From NCBI RefSeq assembly GCF_017876405.1, contig NZ_JAGINW010000001.1, positions 1,625,203 through 1,689,202 of the forward strand: a stretch of DNA of 64,000 nt, written 5' to 3'. This DNA is from Kibdelosporangium banguiense (GTDB lineage: Bacteria; Actinomycetota; Actinomycetes; Mycobacteriales; Pseudonocardiaceae). The position numbers and the translations under genes are program-made. Positions 45,258 to 53,334 of this stretch are shown here, piece after piece. Under the pieces are notes generated by a model. It was not told the origin of the DNA, did not search any database, and worked only from the letters and a program-made list of their open reading frames with translations. Each line of letters begins with the position of its first letter. The stretch's first letter is position 1.

Positions 45258-46403
45258 GTGTCGGCTCGTCATCACAAGCAGGTTCGTCGGGGAATCGTTG
45301 CCGCGCTGGCGGCCCTCACCGCACTGAGCGCCGTTCCCGCGGCGACCGCCGCCGCGCAAGACAATGGGCGTGATGACGCTGTCCGCCGGAGCCTGGAAGT
45401 ACTGGTGCGCGACGACAAGTTCACCGGCGCGCTGGCCGCGGTGCAGGGCCGTGACGGCCGCACCCGCAACTACACCGTGGGCGTGGGCAATCGGAAGACC
45501 GGCGAGCGGGTGCCGGTCAACGGACGGATCCGGATCGGCAGCAACACAAAGATCTTCACCGCGGTGGTCGTTCTGCAACTCGTCGGCGAGGGCAGGATCA
45601 AGCTCGACGAACCGGTGGAGACGTACCTGCCGGGCATCGTCCGCGGCCAGGCCGGGGACGGTCGCAAGATCACTGTCCGGCAGTTGCTGCAGCACACCAG
45701 TGGCCTGCCTGACTACGTGATGCCCGCGGTGGGCGGCGACTTCGTCGGCAACTACCCGTCGGTCCAGCACACCTACTTCGAGCCGCGCCAGCTCGTCGAC
45801 TACGCGTTGACGCAGCCGGCCACCCCCGCAGGCTGGAGCTACAGCAACACGAACTACGTCGTGGCCGGACTGCTCATCCAGCGCGTCACCGGGCGGCCGG
45901 TCGGCGAGGAGATCACCAACCGGATCATCGAACGCATCGGCCTGGAGGACACCTACTGGCCGCAACTGGGCGAGCAGGACATCCACGGCCCGCACCCGAA
46001 GGGCTACTTCACCACCAAGTCCGGTGAGCTCCTGGACGTCAGCGAGCAGGACATGTCCATGGCGTGGTCGGCTGGCGCGCTGGTCAGCACTCCGAGTGAC
46101 GTCAACCGGCTGCTCACCGCGCTGCTGAAGGGCAAGCTGCTGCGGCCCGCGCAGCTCGCGGAGATGCAGAAGACCGTCGATGCGCCCGCCTTCAAAGGCG
46201 GCTACGGACTGGGGATCGCCACTTTCAAGCTCAGCTGCGGCGGATCGGTGTGGTCGCACGGCGGCAACACTCCCGGCTACACCGTCGTCAACGCCGCCAC
46301 CACCGACGGCCGGGCCGCTACCGTCGCCGTGACCGCCCTGCCTGGCACCATGGACGCGGTCAAGCACCTCGACGAAGCCCTGGACACCGCGCTGTGCAAG
46401 TAA
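45258..46403 (+). CDS. Exported serine beta-lactamase/D-Ala-D-Ala carboxypeptidase-like hydrolase
   Basis: 381 residues from a GTG at 45258. A signal peptide ends near residue 34 (TAAAQD). The penicillin-binding fold is complete: SxxK as SNTK in RIGSNTKIF, YxN as Tyr-Ser-Asn in SYSNTNY, and HGG in the KTG position (WSHGGNTPG). This is the class C/esterase group; it may act on peptidoglycan peptides, beta-lactams or esters. A strong terminator follows. An ATG-less open frame upstream to 45174 was not used because it lacks a signal. Confidence 0.92.
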   Translation: MSARHHKQVRRGIVAALAALTALSAVPAATAAAQDNGRDDAVRRSLEVLVRDDKFTGALAAVQGRDGRTRNYTVGVGNRKTGERVPVNGRIRIGSNTKIFTAVVVLQLVGEGRIKLDEPVETYLPGIVRGQAGDGRKITVRQLLQHTSGLPDYVMPAVGGDFVGNYPSVQHTYFEPRQLVDYALTQPATPAGWSYSNTNYVVAGLLIQRVTGRPVGEEITNRIIERIGLEDTYWPQLGEQDIHGPHPKGYFTTKSGELLDVSEQDMSMAWSAGALVSTPSDVNRLLTALLKGKLLRPAQLAEMQKTVDAPAFKGGYGLGIATFKLSCGGSVWSHGGNTPGYTVVNAATTDGRAATVAVTALPGTMDAVKHLDEALDTALCK

Positions 46404-46405
46404 AA

Positions 46406-46450
46406 ATGCTAGGCCGCCAGGGTGGCGTGAACAGCCTGGCGGCCTAGCAT
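46406..46450. terminator. 16-bp perfect stem between serine hydrolase and patatin
   Basis: ATGCTAGGCCGCCAGG (46406-46421) pairs perfectly with CCTGGCGGCCTAGCAT (46435-46450) across a 13-base loop. It starts 3 bases after the serine hydrolase stop and overlaps the last codons of the convergent patatin gene, so it can end both transcripts. Confidence 0.85.
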
Positions 46451-47311
46451 CACGGCTTTGCGAAGAATCTTGGGGTCGCGTTCGAGCGCGGTCACGTCAG
46501 GCGCGTCGGTCGGCGGGCGGACAGACATCACCGAAGGCAACTCGGTCAGCAGCTGCTCGTCCGCGAGATCGCGGGCGTATTGCTGTTCCCAAACGGTTTT
46601 CAGGCCGGGAAACAAGCGCGGAACCAGCATTCCCTGCCGGCGCGACGGTCTAGTCGGCCGTTCAGTCGCGCGACGCGTGCGCAACACCAGCACATGCGTC
46701 GCACCCTGCATCAACGCCGTGCGGAACGGCAACGGTTCCGCCAGGCCGGCGTCGACGAAACGCCTGCCGCCCATGCTGATCGGGCCGCCCGCCAGGACAG
46801 GCAGGCACGTGGTCGCCCGCAACGCGGCCTGCAGGTCCTCCACCCGGTGGATGTACTGCCGAAGATCCACGGATTCGCCGCTGTCCGCATCGGTGGCCAA
46901 TGGGTGAAATGTCACTGGATTGGCCAGAATGGCCGGAAAGTCCATCGGGGTCGTTTCCTGGTAGACGGTGTTGACCAGATAGTCGGTGTCCACCACGGCA
47001 CCGCCCAGCAGCAACCGCCACGGATTGATCACGCGGCGCATGATCTCCGGGTCCCACCAGCCGCGCATCCCGGTCAACGCCCGGCCCGACAGCAACCACG
47101 CGCCGTTCAGCGCCCCGGCCGACGCGCCGTACACCGAGTCGAAGCACCTGGTCAGCCCCAGTTCCTCGAGCGCCATCACCATCCCGCTGGAGTACGTTCC
47201 CCGGCTGCTGCCGCCCTCGATCGCGAGCGCGATGCGATGGCCGTCGGACCGGTAACCGGGCCGGCTGCCATCAGCGTGTCTGCGGGAGATGAGACGCATT
47301 ACCGGGTGCAC
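46409..47311 (-). CDS. Patatin-like phospholipase
   Basis: 300 residues. The oxyanion run is IEGGSSRGTYSSG, the nucleophile elbow GASAG carries the catalytic Ser, and DAG in FVDAGLAEPLPF supplies the catalytic Asp: a Ser-Asp dyad lipase fold. Substrate is probably phospholipids or acyl glycerols. It lacks a signal peptide. It is divergent from a second patatin gene, from which it differs markedly in length and in the glycine motif. Confidence 0.9.
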   Translation of the reverse strand: MHPVMRLISRRHADGSRPGYRSDGHRIALAIEGGSSRGTYSSGMVMALEELGLTRCFDSVYGASAGALNGAWLLSGRALTGMRGWWDPEIMRRVINPWRLLLGGAVVDTDYLVNTVYQETTPMDFPAILANPVTFHPLATDADSGESVDLRQYIHRVEDLQAALRATTCLPVLAGGPISMGGRRFVDAGLAEPLPFRTALMQGATHVLVLRTRRATERPTRPSRRQGMLVPRLFPGLKTVWEQQYARDLADEQLLTELPSVMSVRPPTDAPDVTALERDPKILRKAVMLGRQAVHATLAA

Positions 47312-47417
47312 TCAACAAGTTTGTCACCGGGTCACACACACCCTCGACACCGGGCACTGTGGCCTTGCTTGCATCTGGCGGACAATGATCGCCGACAGCA
47401 ACCGAAAGGCAGGGACT

Positions 47418-48179
47418 GTGCGCGCACTTGTGCTCGGTGGCGGCGGAATCGCCGGAATCGCTTGGGAGACAGGAATTCTGTACGGCCTCGGGGAGTCCGT
47501 GCTGGATGCCGACATCATCGTCGGCACCTCGGCGGGGTCGGCGGTGGCGGCCGCGGTGGGCCAGATCCCGCTGGCCGAGGCGTTCGAACGGCAGATCGCG
47601 CCGGACCCGGAGCCGACCGGTGGCGGCAGGCGGCCGGGACCGTCGATCGACAAGCTGATGAAGATCTTCGGCGTGCTCCAGGCCCTGCCGCCCGAGCAGG
47701 CGCGGCGCAAACTCGGTGAGATAGCGCTGACCGCGGAGACGATGCCGGAGGAGATCTGGGTGCAGGCAATCGGCTCAGTGCTGCCGTCGGCCGAGTGGCC
47801 CAGCCGCAACATCGGGGCCGTCGCGGTGGACGCCGAAAGCGGCGAGACCCACGTGTTCACCCGCGAGTCCGGTGTGGACCTGGTGCTCGCGGTCGCGGCC
47901 AGCTGCGCGGTCCCCGGTGTCTATCCCCCGGTGACCATCGACGGCAGGCGGTACATGGACGGCGGCGCCCGCACGACCACCAACGCCGACCTGGTCGCCG
48001 AGTACGACGAGATCATCGTCATCGCGCCCATCCCGGACGCGCTCCAGCTGCCCAACGCCCTGGTCATCACGCCCGACGCGGACTCCCTGGCGGCGATGAC
48101 CATGAACGTGCTCGACCCGGCCACCCGCATCCCCAGCGCACACGCCGGACTCTCACAAGGCAAGGCTACGAAAATCTGA
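47418..48179 (+). CDS. Patatin-like phospholipase, second copy
   Basis: 253 residues from a GTG at 47418 behind AGGGACT. Motifs: LGGGGIAGIAWETG (oxyanion), GTSAGSAV (nucleophile Ser), and DGG in YMDGGARTTTNADL (Asp). This is closer to the NTE/RssA branch of patatins. It is separated from the divergent patatin by 106 bases. The amidohydrolase gene follows on the same strand after about 100 bases, so cotranscription is possible. Confidence 0.9.
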   Translation: MRALVLGGGGIAGIAWETGILYGLGESVLDADIIVGTSAGSAVAAAVGQIPLAEAFERQIAPDPEPTGGGRRPGPSIDKLMKIFGVLQALPPEQARRKLGEIALTAETMPEEIWVQAIGSVLPSAEWPSRNIGAVAVDAESGETHVFTRESGVDLVLAVAASCAVPGVYPPVTIDGRRYMDGGARTTTNADLVAEYDEIIVIAPIPDALQLPNALVITPDADSLAAMTMNVLDPATRIPSAHAGLSQGKATKI

Positions 48180-48282
48180 CAGTAACGGACTCAGGATTCA
48201 CCCTGGGATTAACTCCCAAGCGGCTCCGGCCGGGCATGGTTAACGTCTGCCCTGGTACCGGTTCGCGAAGGAGCTGTTCATC

Positions 48283-49674
48283 TTGGGGAAACGCCGCACG
48301 TCGCTGAACTTGTTCGTGCTGACCCTCGCCCTTGTCATCGGCGCCGTCTTCCTGGCCGGACTCGGCCGGGAAGACGTTGGCGAGGGGTATGACGGGCATG
48401 GCAAGACGGTCATCCGCAACGCCTCCATGGTGCTCACCATGGACGAGAAACTGGGCACACTGGAGAACGCCGATGTGCTGATCGACGGCGACAAGATCGT
48501 GGCCGTCGGCGCGGGCCTGCAGGCCGGGAGCGCCAAGGTGATCGACGGCCGCGGCAAGATCGTCATGCCGGGATTCGTGGATCTGCACACCCATCTCTGG
48601 CAGTCGCTGATCCGGGGCTGTGCCACGGACAAGGAACTCAACGGCTGGCTCGGCGGCTGTGTGCTGCCGCTCTACGGCTCGCCGGTGAACGGCGCGGATG
48701 CGTACGCGGGCGCCCGGCTGTCCACTCTCGACTCACTCAGCACCGGTGTCACCACGGTGACCGACTGGTCGCACGCGTTCAACGCGGATTTCGCCCGCGG
48801 CAACCTGCAGGCGCTCGTGGACTCCAAGCAGCGGTTCGTGTTCTCGTACGCGGGCGGCAAGGACCCGGCGATCAACCCGGAGATCCGCCGGGTGAAGAAG
48901 GACGTCATCGACCCGAACCCGTTGGCGCACCTGCAGATCGGCACGCACCCCACGACCGGCAACTACGAGAACACCCTCGCCTCGGAGAAACTGGCCGAAG
49001 AACTGGGCGTCTCGCTGAACGTGCACCTGCACGAGTCCAAAGCGGACCCGGCGACCGGCCAGATAGACGCGCTGCGCCGGGCCGGTGCGTTGCGGCCGGG
49101 CCTGCTCACCAACCACACCATCCAGATGACCGACGCCGAACTGGACGAGCTTGCCGCACATGACGTCCGCGTCGCACACAACCCGTTGTCGAACATGCGC
49201 CTGGCTTCCGGCGTGGCCCGAGTCCCGGACATGAAGGCCCGCAACATGAAGGTCGGCCTGGGTCTCGACGGTGGCACCAACGACACCTCGGACATGTTCA
49301 ACAACATGCGCGTGGCGGTCGGCCTGCAGCGCGCCCAGTCCACGGACCCGGCCCGCTACCCCACCCCGGCCGATGTGCTGCGGATGGCCACGCTCGGCGG
49401 TGCCGAGGTTTTGGGGCTAGACAAGGAAATCGGCTCGCTGACGCCAGGTAAGAAGGCGGACCTGCAGGTGATCGAAACCCAGGCCCTGAACTTCGCGCCT
49501 CGCGTCGACTGGTCAAGCCAGTTGGTGTTCAACACGCAACCGGCGAACGTGCAGTGGGTGTTCGTCAACGGCGTGGCCCTGAAGAAGGAAGGCAAAGTCG
49601 TCGGCGACACCAGCAGGGTGCTCGCTGAAGCACAGGCGGCCGCGGATCGGGTGAAGAAGTACCTCGGCCGGTGA
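48283..49674 (+). CDS. Membrane-anchored amidohydrolase (cytosine deaminase/TrzN type)
   Basis: 463 residues from a TTG at 48283 with GAAGGAG upstream. A single hydrophobic segment near residues 9-26 is a signal anchor, unusual for this cytoplasmic family. The metal centre is standard: HTH in LHTHLWQS, HLHES, NHT in LLTNHTIQMTD and the Asp in GLGLDGGTNDTSDMF. Closest relatives deaminate or dechlorinate heterocycles, hydrolysing a C-N or C-Cl bond; the substrate is unknown. A strong terminator follows. Confidence 0.9.
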   Translation: MGKRRTSLNLFVLTLALVIGAVFLAGLGREDVGEGYDGHGKTVIRNASMVLTMDEKLGTLENADVLIDGDKIVAVGAGLQAGSAKVIDGRGKIVMPGFVDLHTHLWQSLIRGCATDKELNGWLGGCVLPLYGSPVNGADAYAGARLSTLDSLSTGVTTVTDWSHAFNADFARGNLQALVDSKQRFVFSYAGGKDPAINPEIRRVKKDVIDPNPLAHLQIGTHPTTGNYENTLASEKLAEELGVSLNVHLHESKADPATGQIDALRRAGALRPGLLTNHTIQMTDAELDELAAHDVRVAHNPLSNMRLASGVARVPDMKARNMKVGLGLDGGTNDTSDMFNNMRVAVGLQRAQSTDPARYPTPADVLRMATLGGAEVLGLDKEIGSLTPGKKADLQVIETQALNFAPRVDWSSQLVFNTQPANVQWVFVNGVALKKEGKVVGDTSRVLAEAQAAADRVKKYLGR

Positions 49675-49679
49675 GAAAA

Positions 49680-49711
49680 CGTGGGGTGGTGCGAGCGCGC
49701 ACCACCCCACG
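49680..49711 (+). terminator. Rho-independent terminator after amidohydrolase
   Basis: CGTGGGGTGGTGCG pairs perfectly with CGCACCACCCCACG across the loop AGCG (14 bp). It begins 5 bases after the amidohydrolase stop. It also lies near the end of the convergent kinase gene, so it may serve both strands. Confidence 0.85.
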
Positions 49712-49747
49712 GTCTTAAACCTTGAGGGCGTTCACAACTTGAATTGG

Positions 49748-50575
49748 CTACTCAGAGGCAAGCAGGGAAGAAGCATGCCTCTTGAGAGGCTCGGCGAGGT
49801 CAGGATAGTCGCCATTGTCAATCCTGTGCAGGAGTCGTGCGACGACGTACAGCTGAGCGATTCGACCGGCCGACGTATCGAGGACATCACGAAATCGGTT
49901 GTGCACGTCCGCGGCTACAGCCGGCACCAACAAGCTGTGGCAAAGCAGAGTCGCAGCGTCTGTCCCGCGCGGACCTCGGCCCCACAGTTCCCAGTCCAGG
50001 AGTCCGAAATCGGGGCCGACGAGGTTGGACCAGTGCAGATCTCCATGCACTGTTTCCCATTGGTCGACAACAGTCTCGACGTCAGCACCGAACCGTTCTT
50101 CAATGCGTTGGGTGACGCGGATTTGACTGGTGTTCGTACGTGCGGTCGACGTAGCGGCGAGGATGCCAAGAAACTGCCCAAGGGATTCCCACCACTGCGC
50201 GGGAAGGTCGATCGGTGATCGCAGGGCATCGGTCGGCGAGCAGGTCTCGCCGGGCATCATTGTCATGACCTCGGCACGTTGGCGACGCCCTTCGTCCCAT
50301 TCTGCGACGTCAAGTACTCGCGGCTTCGATATGCCGTCAATGCTGTTGGCGTCGACAGTGCCGGTCCACGAGTCGCCTTGTGCCCATTCAGGTTCTTGCG
50401 ACACCACCCGAAGCCAGTACAGCTGGTCCTTCCTTGTGGCCGCGGCGCTGATCGAACGCAGGCGCCATCCCAGGACCGGCTCCCCGGTGATCGTCAATCC
50501 GAACCTGCCGGCGGCCGTGGCGAGGTTTTCCTTCATCCACGCGGCGAACTGCGCATCCGCCTGGGCAACGGTCAT
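49748..50575 (-). CDS. Aminoglycoside-phosphotransferase-fold kinase
   Basis: 275 residues. The Brenner motif VHGDLHWSNLV carries the catalytic Asp and the Mg-binding Asn, and LLDWELWG holds the second metal-binding Asp, so the C-lobe is intact. The N-lobe lysine is not obvious: WRLRSISAAATRKDQLYWLR aligns poorly with a nucleotide-binding sheet. It is probably a small-molecule kinase (not necessarily for antibiotics), last gene of the radical SAM operon. Its ATG overlaps the AAA stop (ATGA). Confidence 0.85.
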   Translation of the reverse strand: MTVAQADAQFAAWMKENLATAAGRFGLTITGEPVLGWRLRSISAAATRKDQLYWLRVVSQEPEWAQGDSWTGTVDANSIDGISKPRVLDVAEWDEGRRQRAEVMTMMPGETCSPTDALRSPIDLPAQWWESLGQFLGILAATSTARTNTSQIRVTQRIEERFGADVETVVDQWETVHGDLHWSNLVGPDFGLLDWELWGRGPRGTDAATLLCHSLLVPAVAADVHNRFRDVLDTSAGRIAQLYVVARLLHRIDNGDYPDLAEPLKRHASSLLASE

Positions 50576-51312
50576 GATTCGGTGACGTGTCGAAGGTAGA
50601 CGTTCGGGTCGTTGAGGTAGCGCCGCCAGTGATCGACCAAGTCAAGCTTTTCCCATGACGTGGTGCGGAATCCGTGCTCGCCGATCTCGACGATCTCGGC
50701 GCCCGGTGTTGCCGCGAGAATCGGTGAGTGCGTCGCACACACCACCTGCGCGCCGCTTTCGCCAAGCCGCTGCATGAGTCCGACCAACCGGAGACAAGAG
50801 GTAAACGACAATGCCGCCTCGGGTTCATCCATCAGGTAGAGACCAGGCTCGCGGAACATCTCCGAGAACACTGTCAGGAAACCCTCACCATGACTCATCT
50901 CGGCAGTGTTTTCATCCCAGTAGCCATACATGCCACTGACTGCCTCCATGAAGCCGAACGCAGTTTCGGCTCGCAGGAAGTAGCCTTTCTGCTTGCGGCG
51001 GGAGCCACCACGAACGCGGGCTCCCTCGCCAGTCGACTCCAAGCGCACCACCTCACCCAATGGTGTCTTCGGCCGGTCGTTGACGTACTTACGCCCTGCT
51101 CGTCCACCACGTGCGTCGACGCCGTAAGCCTCGGCGAACGCTTCGACCAATGTGGACTTACCCGAACCGTTCTCCCCGACCAGGAATGTGATCGGCCGCG
51201 TGAACGTGAGGCCATGGTCAACCAGCTCGGCTACACACGGCACCGAGAACGGCCACTCGTCACCCTGGTGTGGTCGCAAGTGCTCGGGGATGTACGCACG
51301 ACGAACGAGCAT
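50572..51312 (-). CDS. AAA/ABC-type ATPase with Walker motifs
   Basis: 246 residues from an ATG at 51312 with GAGGAAG upstream; an upstream extension was rejected because it overlaps the radical SAM gene. Walker A GENGSGKST, Walker B LYLMDEPEAALS and the switch-like ATHSP are clear; the arm between shows a small insertion. This is the AAA_23/OLD-like ATPase class seen beside peptide-modification and defence genes. It begins 13 bases after the radical SAM gene and its stop overlaps the kinase start. Confidence 0.88.
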   Translation of the reverse strand: MLVRRAYIPEHLRPHQGDEWPFSVPCVAELVDHGLTFTRPITFLVGENGSGKSTLVEAFAEAYGVDARGGRAGRKYVNDRPKTPLGEVVRLESTGEGARVRGGSRRKQKGYFLRAETAFGFMEAVSGMYGYWDENTAEMSHGEGFLTVFSEMFREPGLYLMDEPEAALSFTSCLRLVGLMQRLGESGAQVVCATHSPILAATPGAEIVEIGEHGFRTTSWEKLDLVDHWRRYLNDPNVYLRHVTES

Positions 51313-51325
51313 AGGCAGAGCTTCC

Positions 51326-52214
51326 TCAGTAGTTGGGGGCGCAGTTCCCTTTTGGTGTGCAGTTACCCGCCGGGTCGCAGGAAGGGCTACAGGACGGCGA
51401 GCACTGAGGATCGCACATCGTCGATGGGCAGCACTGCGGATCGCACCCTGGTTCGCCCCTGACACCTACCGCAAGTTGCTGCTCGGCAGCAGTCATTGCG
51501 GGACTGCTCAGGATCTCGGCAAGGCCATGCCGCCGAACGTTGCCCACAGGCATCCAGCGCGCGAACACGCACGGCCAGACATCCCCGTTCGCGGCGACAG
51601 CTACCTTGCCCTGCGCACAGTGCCCACAAAGCTGTGAAATGCCGGTGGGCTGGTCACGCCTGCCGCGGCCGACTTGCCGAAGCCGGTCAAAGCCGATCTC
51701 GGTCACACCGAGTGCGATGAGTTCCGCTCTGGCCTGCTCGACCCGCTGACCGTCCGCAACCTCGATCAGCCCTGCTCGCAGCGGGATCGACCGGCGGAGG
51801 GCCGCTACGATATTGGCTTTCGCGCGGTTGTGACTGCCACATCCCCGGGTGATCGCCTCATGCTGGTCCGCACGGTCTGAGTAGTAGCTCGTCGCGAGTC
51901 GCACCCTCGGTTGGCTGAAGACCTCCCACAGCTCCGGCGACACATGCACAAGGTTACTGAACACCTCGACGTGCAGCTCACGACTGAGCGCGTGTCCGAT
52001 CAAGTCGGGCAACCCCGGGATACAGGGTCGGCTCACCACCGATGAACTGCACCATCCTGGTTCCCAGTCCGGCGGCCTGATCGATCACCCTTGACCAGTC
52101 TGCCAGCGTCATCACGCCGTCCGTACCGGACGGCCCGGAGTCCGCGTAGCAGTGCTCGCACTTCAGTTGGCATTTCCCGGTGATCTCCAACCACACGAAT
52201 GACAACTCCGCCAC
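51326..52214 (-). pseudogene. Radical SAM/SPASM-like protein, frameshifted, with Cys-rich tail
   Basis: From a GTG at 52214 (ribosome site GGGAGG) the frame reads WLEITGKCQLKCEHCYADSG, the CxxxCxxC cluster motif of radical SAM enzymes, then GGEPTLYPG. After 66 codons the frame ends early at 51978. The following frame picks up directly as LPDLIGHALSRELHVEVFSNL and continues to 51326. Removing one C from the CCCC run at 52013-52016 joins both parts into about 295 residues. The C-terminal half has CGHCAQGKVAVAANG, SPASM-like, then a nine-cysteine tail with repeating CxPxC units. Natural decay, a sequencing error or programmed shifting are all possible. Confidence 0.85.
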
Positions 52215-52240
52215 TCGACGCCTCCCGGGTGATGCATCGC

Positions 52241-52348
52241 CTATGAAGCGGCCTTGACCTTGGCTACGAAAGCCGCGAACGAGGCTGCGGGGACGTGAAG
52301 ACCGAGTTGGCGACGCTGCCCGATCGCGCTGTTGTCACGACTGGTCAT
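52241..52348 (-). CDS. Candidate 35-residue peptide, DUF397-like C-terminal half
   Basis: From an ATG at 52348 this reads 35 residues, ending LHVPAASFAAFVAKVKAAS, resembling the C-terminal half of DUF397 proteins (..PAAWRAFVAGVK..). It starts 26 bases before the radical SAM gene on the same strand. Without the N-terminal half it may be a truncated DUF397 or the substrate of the radical SAM enzyme. The ribosome site is weak (TTGGA), so its translation is uncertain. Confidence 0.45.
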   Translation of the reverse strand: MTSRDNSAIGQRRQLGLHVPAASFAAFVAKVKAAS

Positions 52349-52451
52349 GGTCCAAGGTTCGCACGGAACACGTGTACGATCGCTCACGAGCGCTTGGATT
52401 CCCCCGTTTGAGTGCACGTTGTTTTCGCACGTGCGTGCCGTACTCGGCCGC

Positions 52452-52667
52452 ATGAATGAGGTTCGAGTCGGTGTTTCCATGATTGTCGACCGGGATATCG
52501 AGGTCAGGTGCGCCATCGACGGCGTCAACGAGGACGCCACCTTCACTTTTGTTGACACGAAAGGGTTTGAGTCCTATCTCATGCTCGATTATGAGTCCCT
52601 GCAACGGTTCCACGAACTCGCCGGGGCCGCCATCGAGGCACTGGCCGTCGACCGCCCCGAACCCTAG
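52452..52667 (+). CDS. Small hypothetical protein
   Basis: 71 residues from an ATG at 52452. It begins NEVRVGVSMIVDRDIEVR and ends AIEALAVDRPEP; predicted as a beta-strand-rich, acidic, soluble protein. No domain is recognised and no ribosome site is strong. It is divergent from the radical SAM operon and converges on the conservon. The frame is open upstream to 52332, but that section is antisense to the small peptide gene. Confidence 0.5.
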   Translation: MNEVRVGVSMIVDRDIEVRCAIDGVNEDATFTFVDTKGFESYLMLDYESLQRFHELAGAAIEALAVDRPEP

Positions 52668-52677
52668 ACAAGCCAAA

Positions 52678-52710
52678 ATGGCTGCTGCCCCGACCGGGAC
52701 AACAGCCATT
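52678..52710. terminator. Hairpin between small gene and conservon
   Basis: AATGGCTGCTG and CAACAGCCATT pair over an 11-base loop with one mismatch. It lies 11 bases after the small gene stop and 16 bases from the end of the convergent cvnD gene, so it can terminate both. Confidence 0.7.
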
Positions 52711-52725
52711 CGGCAGTGTGAGAAA

Positions 52726-53334
52726 TCAGACCGCGCGGGCCGACATCCGCTGATGCATCGCGTGCTCTACCAGCGTGATGAGGCTTTCCTTCGTCGACTC
52801 CCGGTCGCGGGCGTCGCATGTGACCACGGGCACCGACGGCTCGATGGTCAGCGCGTCGCGGACGTCCTCGACGCGGTGGTGCAGCACCCTCTCGAAGCAG
52901 TTGATCGCGACGATGTAGGGCAGCTGCCTGTCCTCGAAGAAGTCGATCGCGGCGAACGCGTCGGCCAGCCGGCGGGTGTCGACCAGCACGATGGCGCCGA
53001 TGGCACCTCGGACCAGGTCGTCCCACATGAACCAGAACCGGTGCTGTCCGGGCGTGCCGAACAGGTACAGGATCAGGTCCGAGTCCAGGGACACACGACC
53101 GAAGTCCATCGCCACCGTGGTGGTGACCTTGTTCGGGGTAGCCGACAGGTCGTCCACGTCCTGGCTGGCTTCGGTCATCACCGCCTCGGTGGTCAGCGGC
53201 ACGATCTCCGATACCGCACCGACGAACGTGGTCTTGCCGACGCCGAAACCACCGGCGACGACGATCTTCGCGGACGTCGTCGCCTGACGCGCCACGGCCC
53301 GCGGGTTGTGAGGACTAGAGCCTGCGGAGCCCAC
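52726..53334 (-). CDS. cvnD: Conservon Ras-like GTPase CvnD
   Basis: 202 residues from a GTG at 53334. P-loop GGFGVGKTT, switch I/II segment TVAMDFGRVSLDSDLILYLFGTPGQHRFWFMW, and NCF in place of the usual NKxD for guanine recognition; this pattern is typical of conservon CvnD proteins. They bind nucleotide and act with CvnB as a prokaryotic GTPase-roadblock module. Its first 20 bases overlap the cvnC end. Confidence 0.92.
   Translation of the reverse strand: MGSAGSSPHNPRAVARQATTSAKIVVAGGFGVGKTTFVGAVSEIVPLTTEAVMTEASQDVDDLSATPNKVTTTVAMDFGRVSLDSDLILYLFGTPGQHRFWFMWDDLVRGAIGAIVLVDTRRLADAFAAIDFFEDRQLPYIVAINCFERVLHHRVEDVRDALTIEPSVPVVTCDARDRESTKESLITLVEHAMHQRMSARAV

Noticed and set aside
49748..50575. 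True aminoglycoside resistance gene.
   Set aside because: The Brenner motif is shared by many small-molecule kinases; the N-lobe is atypical and the operon context points to peptide or metabolite modification.
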